A stretch of DNA of 64,000 nt from Paraniabella defluvii (GTDB lineage: Bacteria > Bacteroidota > Bacteroidia > Chitinophagales > Chitinophagaceae). The position numbers and the translations under genes were made by a program. The stretch covers positions 5,332,001 to 5,396,000 of the forward strand of contig CP079215.1 of NCBI GenBank assembly GCA_019316985.1, read 5' to 3'. This document shows, piece after piece, positions 38,591 through 50,963 of this stretch; within the stretch, counting starts at the first letter, position 1; every line of letters begins with the position of its first letter. Below the pieces are notes generated by a model. The model was not told the DNA's origin and ran no database searches. It saw only the letters and a list, made by a program, of their open reading frames with translations.

Positions 38591-41500
38591 AAAGCCAAAC
38601 CCTTAATAACGATAATAACTGGTCTTTATCTACCGGTTTCGAAATATAATCCGATGCGCCTGCCCTTATACACCGCTCCCGGTCTCCGGTCATGGCCTTA
38701 GCTGTAACGGCAATAATAGGAAGCCTGGCATATGCTGGTTTATTCCGAATGCGTTGTATCGTTTCGTACCCATCCATTTCTGGCATCATCATATCCATGA
38801 GGATGATCGATGTTTCGGGATGCGCCTCCAACTGCATTAAAGCTTCCTTCCCGTCAATGGTAGAAATTACTTTCATTTGGTATTGCTCCAATGTCTTCGT
38901 CAGCGAGAAAATATTCCGCACATCATCGTCAGCTATCAGAACAGTTTTATCTTTCAACACTTCATTGAGTGACCCCAGCTTATTTATCTTGCGTTTTTCT
39001 GAAGACGGGTTATGCTCTTCTACCAGATGCAGGAATAATCCCACCTCGTCGAGTATACGCTGGAAAGAATGGGCTGTTTTAATGACAATGGAATCTGCAT
39101 ACTGCTTTATTTTCAGCTCTTCAGCATGAGAAAGATTTTTTCCTGTGAAAATGATAATAGGCAGGTCTTCCAGCCCTTGCTTCTGCTTTATGGCCTCCAA
39201 AGTTTCATATCCCGTTTTGTCGGGTATGCCCATGTCCAGTATCACGCAGTTAACTTTATCCGACATCAGCGCTGATATACTGTCTTCAACATTATCCTTT
39301 ATTTCTGAAACAATATTAAAGTTGCTTAGGAAATAGGAAAGTGCCGTAGCATGCTTGGGGTTTTCCTCAACAATAAGCACTTTTTTGGGGTGCCCGTAAG
39401 GGCATCTTCTATTTTTTTGAAAATCTGGCTGATCTGTTCAAGTGCAATAGGTTTATTAATAAAGTCAATAGCCCCTTTTAACAGGCTTTCCTTTTTACCT
39501 CTAAAGACGACATGATATGCACCGGTATATGGCGTGTTCTGGGATTGGTTTTAATCTCATCCATTACCTGCCAGCCATCTTTTACCGGCAGTTGTATATC
39601 CAGTAAAATAGCGGCCGGCTTATATTGCAGCGCAGCCGGCGCAGCCATATCGCCTCTTACAATAATAACACCCTTATAGCCCGCGCTGGTGGGTAAATTT
39701 CAGTAAAGCTTTTGCAAAATTGGTATCGTCCTCTACAATTAAAATAACTTTATCTGTTGGCTTAATCTCATTTCTGTCGTCCGACACATCCTCGGGTATG
39801 TCGGCAACCACCAGGCTGCTGGTGCTGACCAGGGCGGGCTCTTCTTCCAGAATAGGAGCATCGGGGCGCCTCCTAAATTTTCGGTTGGCGGCTTGGCGGG
39901 CGCTGTGCTCTTAGATCTTGGTATGATAAAGCTAAATGTGCTTCCTTCACCTAGTGTACTACTTACAGTAATTTCTCCGCCCAGCAACCTGGCTAGTTCC
40001 CGGCTAATGGAAAGGCCGAGTCCCGTGCCGCCAAATTTACGGCGGGTAGAGCCGTCGGCCTGCTGGAACGCTTCAAAAATGATCTTCTGATTCTCTGCAC
40101 TGATTCCGATACCGGTATCTTTTACTAAAAACTGTACATAGTCTGCATTGTGTTGTACAGGCTCAATTATTAAAGTTACCGAGCCTTGTGTGGTAAATTT
40201 AAGCGCGTTAGAGAGCAAATTACGAAGTACCTGTTCTAAACGCAACTTATCTGTAATGATGTCTTTGCCAGCTTCATCGGGATGCAGGTCAATGGAGAAC
40301 CGGAGCTTCTTTTCTTTGGCCAGAGGTGCGAACATATTCAACAGATCGTTTTTAAGGACCGTTAAATGAACAGAGCTTAATTCCAACTCCATTTTACCTG
40401 CCTCTATCTTCGACAAATCAAGTATTTCATCTATTAAACTCAACAAGCTGGAACCCGAGCTTTGTATAACCCTGGCAGACTCAATCTGATCTTCGTTCAG
40501 GTTGTCGTCACTATTCTCTACCATTAACCTCGACAATAAAAGAATGGAGTTAAGCGGCGTACGCAGCTCATGAGACATGTTGGCAAGAAATTCGGATTTA
40601 TACCTCGTGCTTAGCGCCAGCTCTTCTCTTTTTTCTGAACTTCCAAATTCCTGCTGGCGATCAATTCGTTCTTCTCTTCCAGCAACCGGGAGCGTTCTTC
40701 CAATTCCTGGTTCGATTGCAGTAATTCTTCCTGTTGTACCCGCAATTCTTCTTCAGAAGCCTGAAGCTTTTGTGTTTGCGCTTCCAGCTCTGTATTCAGG
40801 TTTTCCAGTTCTGAATGCTGGGTTTGCAATTCTTCCGACTGGGCCTGCGTTTCTTCTAACAGAACCTGTACCTGTTTCCTGGCTTTAGCCGCGAGTATTT
40901 CCATAGTAATGATCCGGGCTGCCTCCTGGTAAAAGTCCAGGTCCGCTTCTCCAAAAGGATGAGCAGCACCTAATTCAATTACACCAAAGCATTGGCCTTT
41001 GGCCAGCAGCGGTAACCAGATCAGGTTTTGTACTTTAATGCTCCCCACCGAAGTAGTGGCTATAAAATCGGTTTCCGACAGGTTGGTTAACCGGCGCACC
41101 GTCTTGTCATTAAACACCTGCCCTACAATACCTTCGCCCGGCGCATACTGTTGTTTCATATAAGGTTCCAAACCATAGGCGCCCTGCAGGTGCAGGCTGC
41201 CCGTATCCAGGAGATAAACAGCACCATTCAAACAATCACCATATTGAACCAGGTGCGTCAGCGTGTCTTTGGCAACAACCTGCTCACTTTTATTACCTAC
41301 GATCACCTCATTCAGGGTTACGAGCCCTGCCTGCTTCCATTCATTGGTATTAATCTCGTTAAACGATTTTTCAAGAGCAGCGGCCATGGCATTCAACGAC
41401 GCGCCAATGCTACCCAGGTCGTCCTGCTCTTCATCATTTACTCTTACTGTATAATCGCCAACCGATATCTTCTGGGCTAAATGCTGTATTATCGCCAGTC

Positions 41501-42159
41501 GTTTGGAAATGTCTTCGTCCTTCTGTTTAAGCGCCTGCTGCATGCGTTCCCGCTTCTTAAACTCTTCGCGTATCTGAAGGTAGAAGTATAAGGTAATAAA
41601 GATAGATATTAACGCAGCAGCAACGATAAATATCGAAGTGGTATTGAGCTGCGATGCATTTTCTCACTTCTCACCTGCAGCAGCGCCGACTCTATATCGG
41701 TAAACCTGCCAATCAGTATTCTGCTGGCGTCCATAATCCGCTTTCCCTGCACCAATTGATCAACCCTTATAGCCGTACCCGAATTTTTAAGCGCTATCAG
41801 GTTTTCTGACAAATGCAGGCTACTATCTACCAGTACCTGTACGCTATCTATGCGGCGCATCTGCTGCTCATTGTCCTGCACCAAGTCCGCGCGTATTCTA
41901 TAGATCGTGGAAGGGACTTCACACTTTGGTAATAAGGATCTAAAAAGCTGTAAGTACCCGTAAGCAGGAAGCCTCTAAGCCCTGTTTCGGCGTTTTGCAG
42001 GTCCATCAAAACCTGATTTGCCGATCTTATCGTACGCTGGGTATGAATAACCTGGCTCCGGTTGCTAATCTGCTCCCTGATACTGATATAAGAAGCTGAA
42101 GAGCTCAGCAATAAAATGAGCAACGAAATACCGAATCCAATCTGTAGTTTACGGATCAA
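38580..42159 (-). CDS. Hybrid sensor kinase: CHASE3-HAMP-GAF-HisKA-ATPase-three receivers
   Basis: About 1190 residues. Transmembrane helix GFGISLLILLLSSSASY, CHASE3 domain (NQVLMDLQNAETGLRGFLLTG), second membrane helix near 41600, HAMP (KISVGDYTVRVNDEEQDDLG), GAF (LTHLVQYGDCLNGAVYLL, PGEGIVGQVF, IELGAAHPFGEADLDF), a Gln/Glu-rich coiled coil, HisKA with phospho-His in FLANMSHELRTPLNSILL, ATPase (VLRNLLSNALKFT, GGTGLGLSISRELARLLGG), then three receivers: LDIQLPVKDGW, VILDMGIPDKTGY and ILMDMMMPEMDGY. Losses occur near 41890, 41625, 40600, 39800 and 39400. It is coupled to a receiver, CheR and CheB, a layout known for non-chemotaxis methylation-tuned kinases. Confidence 0.92.
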
Positions 42160-42174
42160 TTTTTGGACATATTT

Positions 42175-43639
42175 TTAGCTGGTTGGCAGTGTAAAATAAA
42201 ATGTGGTACCCTCTCCTAAGGTTGACTCAACGCCATAGGTACCCTGGTGCTGCTTAATAATTTCGGCACATATATACAAACCTATACCCAGTCCCTGGAA
42301 TTGTACTGAAGACTCTTCAACCCTGTAGAATTTGGTAAAAACATTTTTCTTCTTATGATCAGGGATACCGATGCCAAAATCCTGCACACCTATATAAATG
42401 TGGTCTTTTCAACGGCTGTATGCAAAATAACTTTTTCTGCACCAGGCGAATATTTAATGGCATTGGTAAAAAAGTTGATCAATATCTGTTCGATCCGAAA
42501 AGCATCACCATTAATGCTCTCTGTGATGAGCGGGCCTTTTCTTTCTATTTTTAACGCAGGTTGGGCGCTCGTGTACTGGATCGTTTCTATAACACCCGTC
42601 AGCAGCTTTTCCATATCGAAAGGGCTCTTATTGATTTTTAGTTTTCCATTTTCAATTTTTGAAACGTCGAGCAAATCATTAATAAGACCGTCGAGTTTGG
42701 AAACCTGGTCGTGGGCACGGTGTATATAAGTGGCTACTTTGCTTCCCGGCTGCTTATCTTCCATGCGTTCTATTAACTGGATATAAGCTTTAATGCTGGT
42801 TAAGGGTGTTTTAAGTTCGTGGCTGGCAATGCTAAGAAACTCATCTTTTTCGTTCTTCCTGTTTCTGATCGTCAATATCGGTAAAAGTGCCTACCCAGCT
42901 TTTTATCCCTCCTTCGCTTTTTACAGGAATAATCCGCAGTAAGTGAAAACGGAACAGGCCAGATCTGAGCTGGCGGATGCGCACCTCTACTTCGTGTGGC
43001 TGCATCCGTTCCATACAGGTATTCCATACCTGATCCATCCCGGTGTCTTCGGGATGTACTTCCGGAAACACTACCGGGCTGGTTGAATACTCAAACCAGT
43101 TTTTATTTACAAAAATACGTTACCAAAAGCATCTGCCCTGAAAGCTATCTGGGGCAAACTTTCGAGCGTAGTATGCAGGTGTTCTACCTTATCATTTAAT
43201 TCCTGCTGAGCTCTTTTACGAGCTTCAACCTCTGATTTAAGGATTTTCTGAGAGTCGCTGAGCGCTAAAGTCTGCTCATATAAACGATAAAAAGTTCTGA
43301 CCTTTAATATCAATATATCCGGATCAACAGGTTTTGTAATGTAATCAATACCTCCAGAAGCATACCCTTTCGTAATAAATTTTTTATCCGTATTAACGGC
43401 AGTCAGGAATATAATAGGTATTTCTTTGGTACGGCTGTAGCCAGACAAGGTTTCCGCTACTTCAAAACCGTCAATTCCCGGCATCTGAACATCTAATATA
43501 ATAAGGGCATAATCCTGCTTTAATACTTTTTAAGCGCTTCCTCGCCCGATTGGGCTGTATCTACCTCAAAATCCCAGGACTTTAATAATTTATTTAAAGA
43601 ATATATATTTTCAATCTGGTCATCAACAATTAAAATCAT
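42175..43639 (-). CDS. Receiver-PAS-histidine kinase
   Basis: About 485 residues. N-terminal receiver from MILIVDDQIENIYSL with the phosphorylation Asp in LIILDVQMPGIDGFE and YITKPVDPDIL; a coiled linker; a PAS domain (VFPEVHPEDTGMDQVWNTC, WVGTFTDIDDQKQ); HisKA with FLSIASHELKTPLTSIKAYI; ATPase with LINFFTNAIKYSPGA, QDFGIGIPDHKKK and GLGIGLYICAEIIKQH. No membrane segment, so it is cytoplasmic. Base losses lie near 43530, 43110, 42855 and 42388. It is the first gene of the signalling operon, 15 bases before the hybrid kinase; its N-terminal receiver may take phosphate from that partner. Confidence 0.92.
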
Positions 43640-43866
43640 GGGTCACTACAGCTTTGATAATTTTAGAAAAGCCAAATGCTATTACACCAATTAAATAGTT
43701 GGGTTATCAGCGTTCGAAAATAGGAAAAAACCACCTTTCAGGCGAATATAATAGCACTAATTAGCGAAAACAGGCACTTAGATCTTACATCATGTATGTA
43801 AACCAATCAAAGCGGATGATCCTCACTGGCAATATTTGTCTGAATACGTTTTCTATTTGAAATTTG

Positions 43867-44362
43867 TTAGTCTTTACGGTTGGCCTCCGCCACTACTCTA
43901 TCGCGCAGTTCCCTGATGGCGTTGTGTGATGCTTTTAATACCGATTGTTGTTTTTGATCAATATTTTAACTTCCGGTGGCAGGGCGTTGCTATTCAGCGC
44001 CTCTTCATAAGCATTTTGAACAGCAGCTTCGCCGGCCTCGCAACTACTCAAAATGGTTCGTTTACCGCCGGCCGTCAGAATAGATTTAACCCCATCCAAG
44101 CCCTGTATAATTTGCCGGTGACTAACGCACCCTTTGCAATTTCACCGCCGTTGGTGGATACAATGGCTTCCAGCTGCGGCTTGAACTGTTTACTTTCTGC
44201 AATCATGCCGGCAAACAAAGGCTTCAAATCTTCTTTATCCTCATCATTTATTTCAGCTAAAGCCTTTTCATAACCTTCTATACGATCGTTGTTGATCTTT
44301 ACCAGGTCATTAATCACATCGGCAATCGCTTCCTTTTTTTCAATGTCTTCAATATTTCCCAT
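43867..44362 (-). CDS. DUF2383 (PA2169-type) four-helix protein
   Basis: About 165 residues, all helical. Starts MGNIEDIEKKEAIADVINDL, then KINNDRIEGYEKALAEIND, FAGMIAESKQFKPQLEAIV, GEIAKGALVTGKLYRAWMGVK, CEAGEAAVQNAYEEAL, the ferritin-like four-helix bundle of the DUF2383 stress-type family. Base losses near 44098 and 43960; repaired, it ends AEANRKD at 43867. I choose 44362 because the longer frame has no family match before it. Function unknown, often stress-associated. Confidence 0.85.
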
Positions 44363-44570
44363 AATCAAAAATCTGGATCCATTAATAAAGTTTAAGTTAC
44401 CAGAACCGATCAACAACTATACCAAAGCGTACTCATCAAAAATGACATCATCTTTACCGAAACTGTTGCTTTTATTAGCCGGAAGCAGTTTATATTTACA
44501 GGTCAATAGCAGCACTCCTTTTGCTGATCAACAACAGCCATTTTGCAATTAAATCTGAAAAAGAGATATA

Positions 44571-46498
44571 ATGCCTACAACGAGCTTTACCCGGTACAAT
44601 CAATCACCACGATATAGAAGGATACTATATGGGGTATTTTTTCTACACTTTTTAATTGTTTCGTCAATAGCCGTTGCGCAGCCAACCGGTGGCGAGCCTG
44701 TTTATAACTATTCAGCAATAGCTCCGCATCCCAGGTTGTTACTGAAAAAGGCGAAGAGAGCCAGATCAGGGCTACCATCGGGCGGAGTGCGGAGCTGAAG
44801 AAAGTGGACGATTATTTACAAAAGGTATCAGCCGGTTTATTAACGCAGCAACCACTGGCATTTCAGAAGGAAGGAAAGCGGTTACTGGCCGTTTCAAGAA
44901 AAGCACTTACCCGCTTATTTTACCTGTCTTATAGTTTCCGTATGACGGGAAACAGCGAATATGCAAAAGAGCAGAGACGGAGCTGAATGCTTTATGCGCA
45001 TTTGAAAGCTGGAATCCCTCGCACTTCCTGGACGTGGGTGAAATGTGTATGGCGGTAGCTATTGCTTACGACTGGTTATACGACCAACTGAAAGAAAGCA
45101 CCAAAAAAATGTGCGTGCCGCTATACTCGAAAAAGCTTTTAAGGCATCTTACAATAAATCGGATGCCTGGTTCTTAGAAGCGCACAGCAACTGGAACTCG
45201 GTATGTAATGCGGGCCTCATTTATGGGGCATTAGCCATACTGGACGAAGAAAAGGATGCGGCTATAGCTATCATTGAAAGATCAATCAAATCGAACCTGT
45301 TGCCGCTAAAAGCCTTTGCTCCAAATGGCAACTATCCGGAGGGACCTGGTTACTGGAACTATGGTACCAGTTTCCAGGTAATGCTTCAGCAGCGCTGCAA
45401 ACAGCCCTTGGATCCGATAAAGACTTGTCGAAGGCGCCCGGTTTTATGCAATCGGCTTATTATATGCTCTTCGCGCAGGGACCATCAGGTTTATATTATA
45501 ATTACTATGATTGTGGCAGAACCGTAGCGCCCTCTCCTGCTATGTTCTGGTTTGCAGGCCAGCTAAACGATCCTTCACTACTCTATAATGAAATTGCATT
45601 GATAAAAAAGGCCGATATACACAAGAAAGCACAGATGATGATCGCTTACTGCCCCTTGCCATGGTATTCGCCAGAAATATGAATCTGTCAAAACCCATAA
45701 TGCCAACAAAAAAGTATTTACCGGTAATGGAATTACACCCGTAACTATAGTGCGTACGAACTGGCAGGATGGGCAGGAAAATACCTCGGTATTAAAGGCG
45801 GCAGCGCAGCAGACGGACACGCTCATATGGACCAGGGCAGCTTCGTTTATGATGAAGCGGGGCTTAGATGGGCGATGGATTTCGGTATGCAAAGTTATAT
45901 CACGCTTGAATCAAAAGGAGTAGACCTCTGGAATATGAGCCAAAACTCGCAGCGCTGGGATATCTTCCGGTACAATAATCTTAATCACAATACTATCAGT
46001 ATCAACAACCAAAGGCATAATGTAAAAGGCCGCGCCGGTATTTTGGAAACTTTTGAACAAGGTAAGGAGTTGGGAGCTACAATAGATCTTACACCAGTGC
46101 TTAACCTGAATAAGGAACTCAGGTCTGCTACCCGGAAAGCTGTAATAATAAACGATGATTATTTGCAGATAGACGATCATATTGAAGCCGGCGCCAGCCC
46201 TGCAGATGTACGGTGGAATATGGTGACGCCGGCAAAAGCCGCCATTGTTGATGATCACACCATCCGTCTTACCCAGCAAGGAAAAACCATGCTGGTAACT
46301 TTCAAAAGCAATGTGCCATTTAATATAGTCATCAGGCCCTCCGAAAATCCGGAAGCTTACCGTTGTGAGTATGGCGACTATCTTTACGCCAGCTATAATC
46401 AATCCAATAAAGGAACGGTTATGATTGGGTTTGATTCGAAAATACCGGCTAGCCAACAGGGCCGGTTTACGGCTGTACTTAAAATGGATACAAAATAA
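44571..46498 (+). CDS. Heparinase II/III family protein
   Basis: About 645 residues. Signal peptide ending SSIAVA-Q; N-terminal alpha-toroid ([67 protein letters not shown]) with the Asn and Tyr typical of the catalytic set; C-terminal beta-sandwich starting [20 protein letters not shown] (His) and [20 protein letters not shown]. This is the fold of polysaccharide lyases PL12/15/17/21; the substrate (uronate glycan or other) cannot be told. At least four base losses near 44750, 44970, 45385 and 45665. It has no SusCD or sulfatase adjoining, so is not part of a clear glycan operon. Confidence 0.85.
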
Positions 46499-46745
46499 GC
46501 AGGGATTGCAAGGGTATACGCAATAGATCCACAGCCCCGCAAATTAAGCTACTTATAAAGTGTAAATTGTAAGATTATATTAAATACACACAATTAGATC
46601 TATTAGTTCACAGGAGCGGAAATTATCCCTGCCTATTATAACTTCGGATTGGAAGATTTACCCGGATTGGCGTATTTGTGACTATCTGCCATCCCGTTGT
46701 GAATTTTAAAGAATGTAAAAGAAGTATCCAAACTGCAATACCTCG

Positions 46746-47111
46746 TTACGCCTTTTTTGAAGCAGCTTTTTTTACCGCTACTTTGGTTCCGGCTCTTGCC
46801 GGTACAGGTTTTTTAGCTGTTTTTTCCGCGACTGGCTTCAACTCTTTTTTGGGTTGTACCGTTTTTTTGGCTGTTGCTTTTTGAGGCACTTTAACTGCTG
46901 GTTTTGCTTTTGCGGCCAGCTCTTCCTTAGTAGCTTCTTTAAATTCTAGGCCTTGCGTAATAATCTTGGCAGATTTCTTTAGCCTTTTAGCCAACTCTTT
47001 CTTTCCCACTAATGTTTCCAGCTGCTGGAACTCACTCAATAAATGCGTAATAATTTTATCCTGTATTAATTTCTTAGGTGACTGCGCCTGTTCTTTTGAT
47101 TTTTTCGCCAT
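46746..47111 (-). CDS. Lys/Ala-rich histone H1-like protein
   Basis: 121 residues from MAKKSKEQAQSPKKLIQ. The N-terminal half is a helical region (KIITHLLSEFQQLETLVGKK), and the C-terminal half is a Lys/Ala/Pro-rich tail (AKKTVQPKKELKPVAEKTAKK, VAVKKAASKKA) like histone H1 or DNA-compaction tails in bacteria. It probably binds nucleic acid. The first Met of the frame (47126) lies outside the Lys-rich start and is not preferred. Isolated gene, between non-coding stretches. Confidence 0.75.
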   Translation of the reverse strand: MAKKSKEQAQSPKKLIQDKIITHLLSEFQQLETLVGKKELAKRLKKSAKIITQGLEFKEATKEELAAKAKPAVKVPQKATAKKTVQPKKELKPVAEKTAKKPVPARAGTKVAVKKAASKKA

Positions 47112-47665
47112 AACTATAGATAACAATTTAATAACCTAAAAGTAATATACTATTCCAAATTCCAATGTTAAGTTTTGGAAGCGCATCATGTGCATCGTAG
47201 TAAGCAGGTAGGCTTTTACAAAAGCAGGGATGTAATAATAAATACGTTCACTTTTCAGTCACCCTATTTGTTGTTCAAAGGCGGAGGTAACCGAGCCGAT
47301 TAACAGCAGCCAGGGAATCAGCACGGTAAGCCTTAATAAAGGTAATATACACACATTTCACTGATTTATCAGCAGCACCGCGGGTACGCAAAATAAATTA
47401 AATGACCATTCAATAAAAAGTAATCCCCGTAACAAATTGTTTATAATTTCTTAAAACACAAATCTGCAGGTGAATCAATTATGTTAATACGTTTGCACTC
47501 CAATTTAAAGCCTTTGCATGCTTCAGCTGAATTTTATTGCGGTTAAGCAATCAGGCTTCGTTATTTAAAATGAAAGTCGACATTTTCAAAAGAAAGCTCA
47601 ATAATAAAAGATACGAATACAGGTAAAAGTATTTTCCTAAATATAATTAACTAAACTATCAAACA
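47112..47665. other. Long intergenic region upstream of SusC
   Basis: About 554 bases. The part near SusC contains a promoter match listed separately. On the minus strand 47170-47450 shows stretches reading like membrane-protein sequence (RGLLFIEWSFNLF, LRLTVLIPWLLLIGS) with two stops; I regard it as at most a remnant. Confidence 0.45.
47463..47495 (+). promoter_or_regulatory. Candidate Bacteroidota promoter for the second SusC operon
   Basis: TACGTTTG at 47488-47495 fits TAnnTTTG; 21 bases upstream lies TCTG (47463-47466), a three-of-four match to TTTG. It is 171 bases before the SusC start. Confidence 0.45.
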
Positions 47666-50600
47666 ATGAAAATTGAACTGAAGCGGCACCGCTTTCGGAG
47701 TGTCTTCTTATTGCTCCTGCTGGGCACCTGGCTCCAGGGATGGGCACAATCCGCCACAATAGTTACCGGTACTGTACGCGATCAAACGGGCGCTGTAATG
47801 CCCAACGTTACGGTTACCGCCATCAATGAATCAGATAGCACTTTGCAAACCAGTACTGTTACCAATGAAAAGGGCGTATTTGGCTTTACGCAGCTTGTTA
47901 CAGGAGCCACGTATCGTTTTAAAGCTACCTATATTGGATACCAGGCGCAGGCGATTGATAATTACAAAGTAAAAGCCGCCGATAATGTACCCGTTGCAAT
48001 CGAGCTGTCGTCCACATCCAACGCAGCTTTGGAGGAAGTGATTGTAGTAGGCTATGGCACACAAAAGAGAGAAAATGCTACAGGCGCGGTAGACCAGATA
48101 TCGTCGAAAAGTTTGGAAAACCGTCCGGTTACCAATCTTACGCAGGGCCTGCAGGGTATGCTGCCCAACCTGAACCTGAAAATGATGGATGGCAAGCCCA
48201 CTCAATCTCCCAGCTATAATATCAGGGTACTACCTCTATCGGCCAGGGCGGCAGTGCATTGGTATTGATCGATGGTTTTGAAGGCGATCCCAGCCTCCTG
48301 AACCCCAATGACATCGAAACTGTTTCTATATTAAAAGACGCCGCATCTGCAGCTATTTACGGAGCGAGAGGTGTATTTGGTGTGGTGCTGATTACTACCA
48401 AGAAAGGAGTTAAAGGAAGAACCAGCGTTTCTTATAATACCAACTATGCACTGAAATCGCCGGTAACCCGTCCCGATTTTGTGACTGATGGTTATACCTG
48501 GGCTAAGATGTTTGCAGAAGCTTTTGTAAACGGCGACGGCGCTTTTCCGCAAAACGTTAACAAAACACAGAAATTCTCGCAGGCTTACCTGGATGAGTTT
48601 AAAAGAAGAGCTGAATCGGGGCAACCTTATAATACCATAGAGATAAACCCTAACACTGGTGAATATACTTACTATGGCAGTACCGACTATTATGCGGAAC
48701 TCTATAAGAGAAATACGGCGGCATTCGAAAATAATATTTCGGTAAGTGGCGGAAGCGATAAAGCCACCTTCCTGATATCGGGTAGGTTATTAAGACAGGA
48801 TGGCCTGTTTCGTTACAACAGCGACGACTACAATATGAAGAATATCCGGGCCAGGGGTACGATACAGGTATTCCCCTGGTTGAGTATAGAAAATAACGCC
48901 GACTATTCTATTATGAATTATCATAATCCCATCAATGTAGGCGAAGGCGGCGGCATCTGGCGAAATATTGCAGATGAAGGCCATCCTACCATGCCTATAT
49001 TTAACCCCGACGGGAGCTTAACTTTTTCAGCTGCATATACCGTTGGCGATTTCATCTATGGTAAAAATGGTATCGATACCCGCAGGAGGTATTCAGGAAC
49101 ATTACGGGTTTGAGAAGCCATTTTTTTGATGATAAATTCAGGGTAAATGCAGACTTCACCTTCCGCAATACCGATAACAATCGCGAACAAAAGCGGGTAC
49201 CGGTTCCTTACAGCAATTTCCGGGGCGTTACCGCCTATGTGGGCACTACTACCAACGACCTGTTGGCCGACTTGCGCGAAACCCGGTATTGGGCTACCAA
49301 TATTTATGCGGAATATGAAAACCGTTTCGGCGACAATCATTACCTGAAGGCCATGGCAGGTTATAACTACGAACAATCTACCTACAACCGTGTGTTGCTG
49401 TACAGCGCAATGGTATTATTTTCGAAGACGCTGGTGACTTAAACCTGGCTTTGGGACAGGCGATCACCACAGGCGGTGGTTATGAGCAATGGGCCATATT
49501 GGGCGGATTCTCCAGGCTGAACTACTCTTTTAAAGACCGTTACCTGGTTGAAGTGAACGCTCGTTATGACGGCTCCTCCAAATTCCCGGCCAATCAACGT
49601 TTTGGCTTTTTCCCTTCTGTGTCTGCGGGCTGGAGAGTCAATAAAGAGTCTTTTGGAATGTATCACCCAAAGCAGTTTCCGATCTTAAAATAAGAGCTTC
49701 CTATGGGGCGCTGGGTAACGGTAATATTGCCTCCTATGCCTTCCAGGAAGTATTCAACATCAGCCAGTCGGGGTAATTTTAAACGGCGCTAGGCCACAAA
49801 CCACCCGCAACCCAGCTGTGGTACCCAACGGGCTTACATGGGAAACGTCTACCACTACCAATGTCGGTTTGGATCTGACCACATTATCAGGACGGCTGAC
49901 TTTTATGGGTGATGCCTATGTACGTAAAACTACCGATATGTTTACATTCGGCTTAACCCCTCCTGCAGTGTTTGGCGCCGACGTACCCAAAGGAAACTAT
50001 GCCGATTTAACCACGCGCGGCTGGGAAGCATCTTTAACCTGGAATGATAAATTTGGCAGCTCAGAAAAACCCTTCCGTTATAATATAAGGCTGACTTTAT
50101 CGGACAACAAAACAAAAATAGACAAGTACAATAACCCGGATAAATTATTGAGCGATTATTATGAAGGACAAACGCTGGGTGAAATATGGGGTTATGAAAC
50201 GGAAGGCTTCTTTATAGACGAAGCAGATATTGCCTCACACGCCAAACAGAACCCGCAGATGAGAGCCTCTCCAACCGGCCTTTGGTTCCCCGGCGATATT
50301 AAGTTAAGAGACCTGAATGGCGACGGCTTTATCAACGTAGGTGAAAATAAAGTAGGGAACTCTGGCGACCGCAGAATTATCGGCAACTCAGCTCCGAGAT
50401 ACATGTATGGCGTGAACCTGGGTGCAGACTGGAACAATATTTTCTTCTCTGTTTTCTTCCAGGGCGTGGGTAAACAACAGTGGTACCCCAGTACTGAAAC
50501 AGAAATGTTCTGGGGACAGTACAACAGGCCTTATAATAATATTCCCGTTTTTCATTTGGGCAATATGTGGACTCCTGAAAATACCGATGCTTATTTCCCC

Positions 50601-50944
50601 GAACCATGTCAAGAGCGGCCTCCAGCAATACCAACCGTACGCTGGGTGTTGCGCAAACCCGTTACCTGCAGAATGTAGCTTATATACGGATGAAGAATAT
50701 ACAGATCGGTTACAACCTGCCTTCTAATTGGATCAACCGTATTGGCGCCCGCTCCCTGAAAGTATTTTTCTCGGGAGAGAATTTGTTCACTCATTCTCCC
50801 ATGTACAAAATTGTTAAGAATACGATCGATGTAGAAAACGCAGTTCCTTCAGACCAGGATCTGAACGCCAACAGTACTAACGGGGACGGCTACAACTACC
50901 CTATGCTGAAAAGCTACTCTTTTGGATTAAACGTTGGATTTTAA
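47666..50944 (+). CDS. SusC/RagA family TonB-dependent outer-membrane transporter
   Basis: About 1095 residues. Signal peptide VFLLLLLGTWLQGWA-Q, carboxypeptidase-D-like domain (VTGTVRDQTGAVMPNVTV), TonB-box region (EEVIVVGYGTQKRENATGAV), plug (LVLIDGFEGDPSLLNPNDIE, TVSILKDAASAAIYGARG) and barrel, ending YPMLKSYSFGLNVGF. Base losses lie near 48230, 49105, 49430, 49685, 49775 and 50610. It takes up a bulky substrate bound by the SusD encoded 19 bases downstream. With the EEP phosphoesterase that follows, a phosphodiester-containing ligand is possible. Confidence 0.95.
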
Positions 50945-50963
50945 CGCAATAAAAAAACAACAC

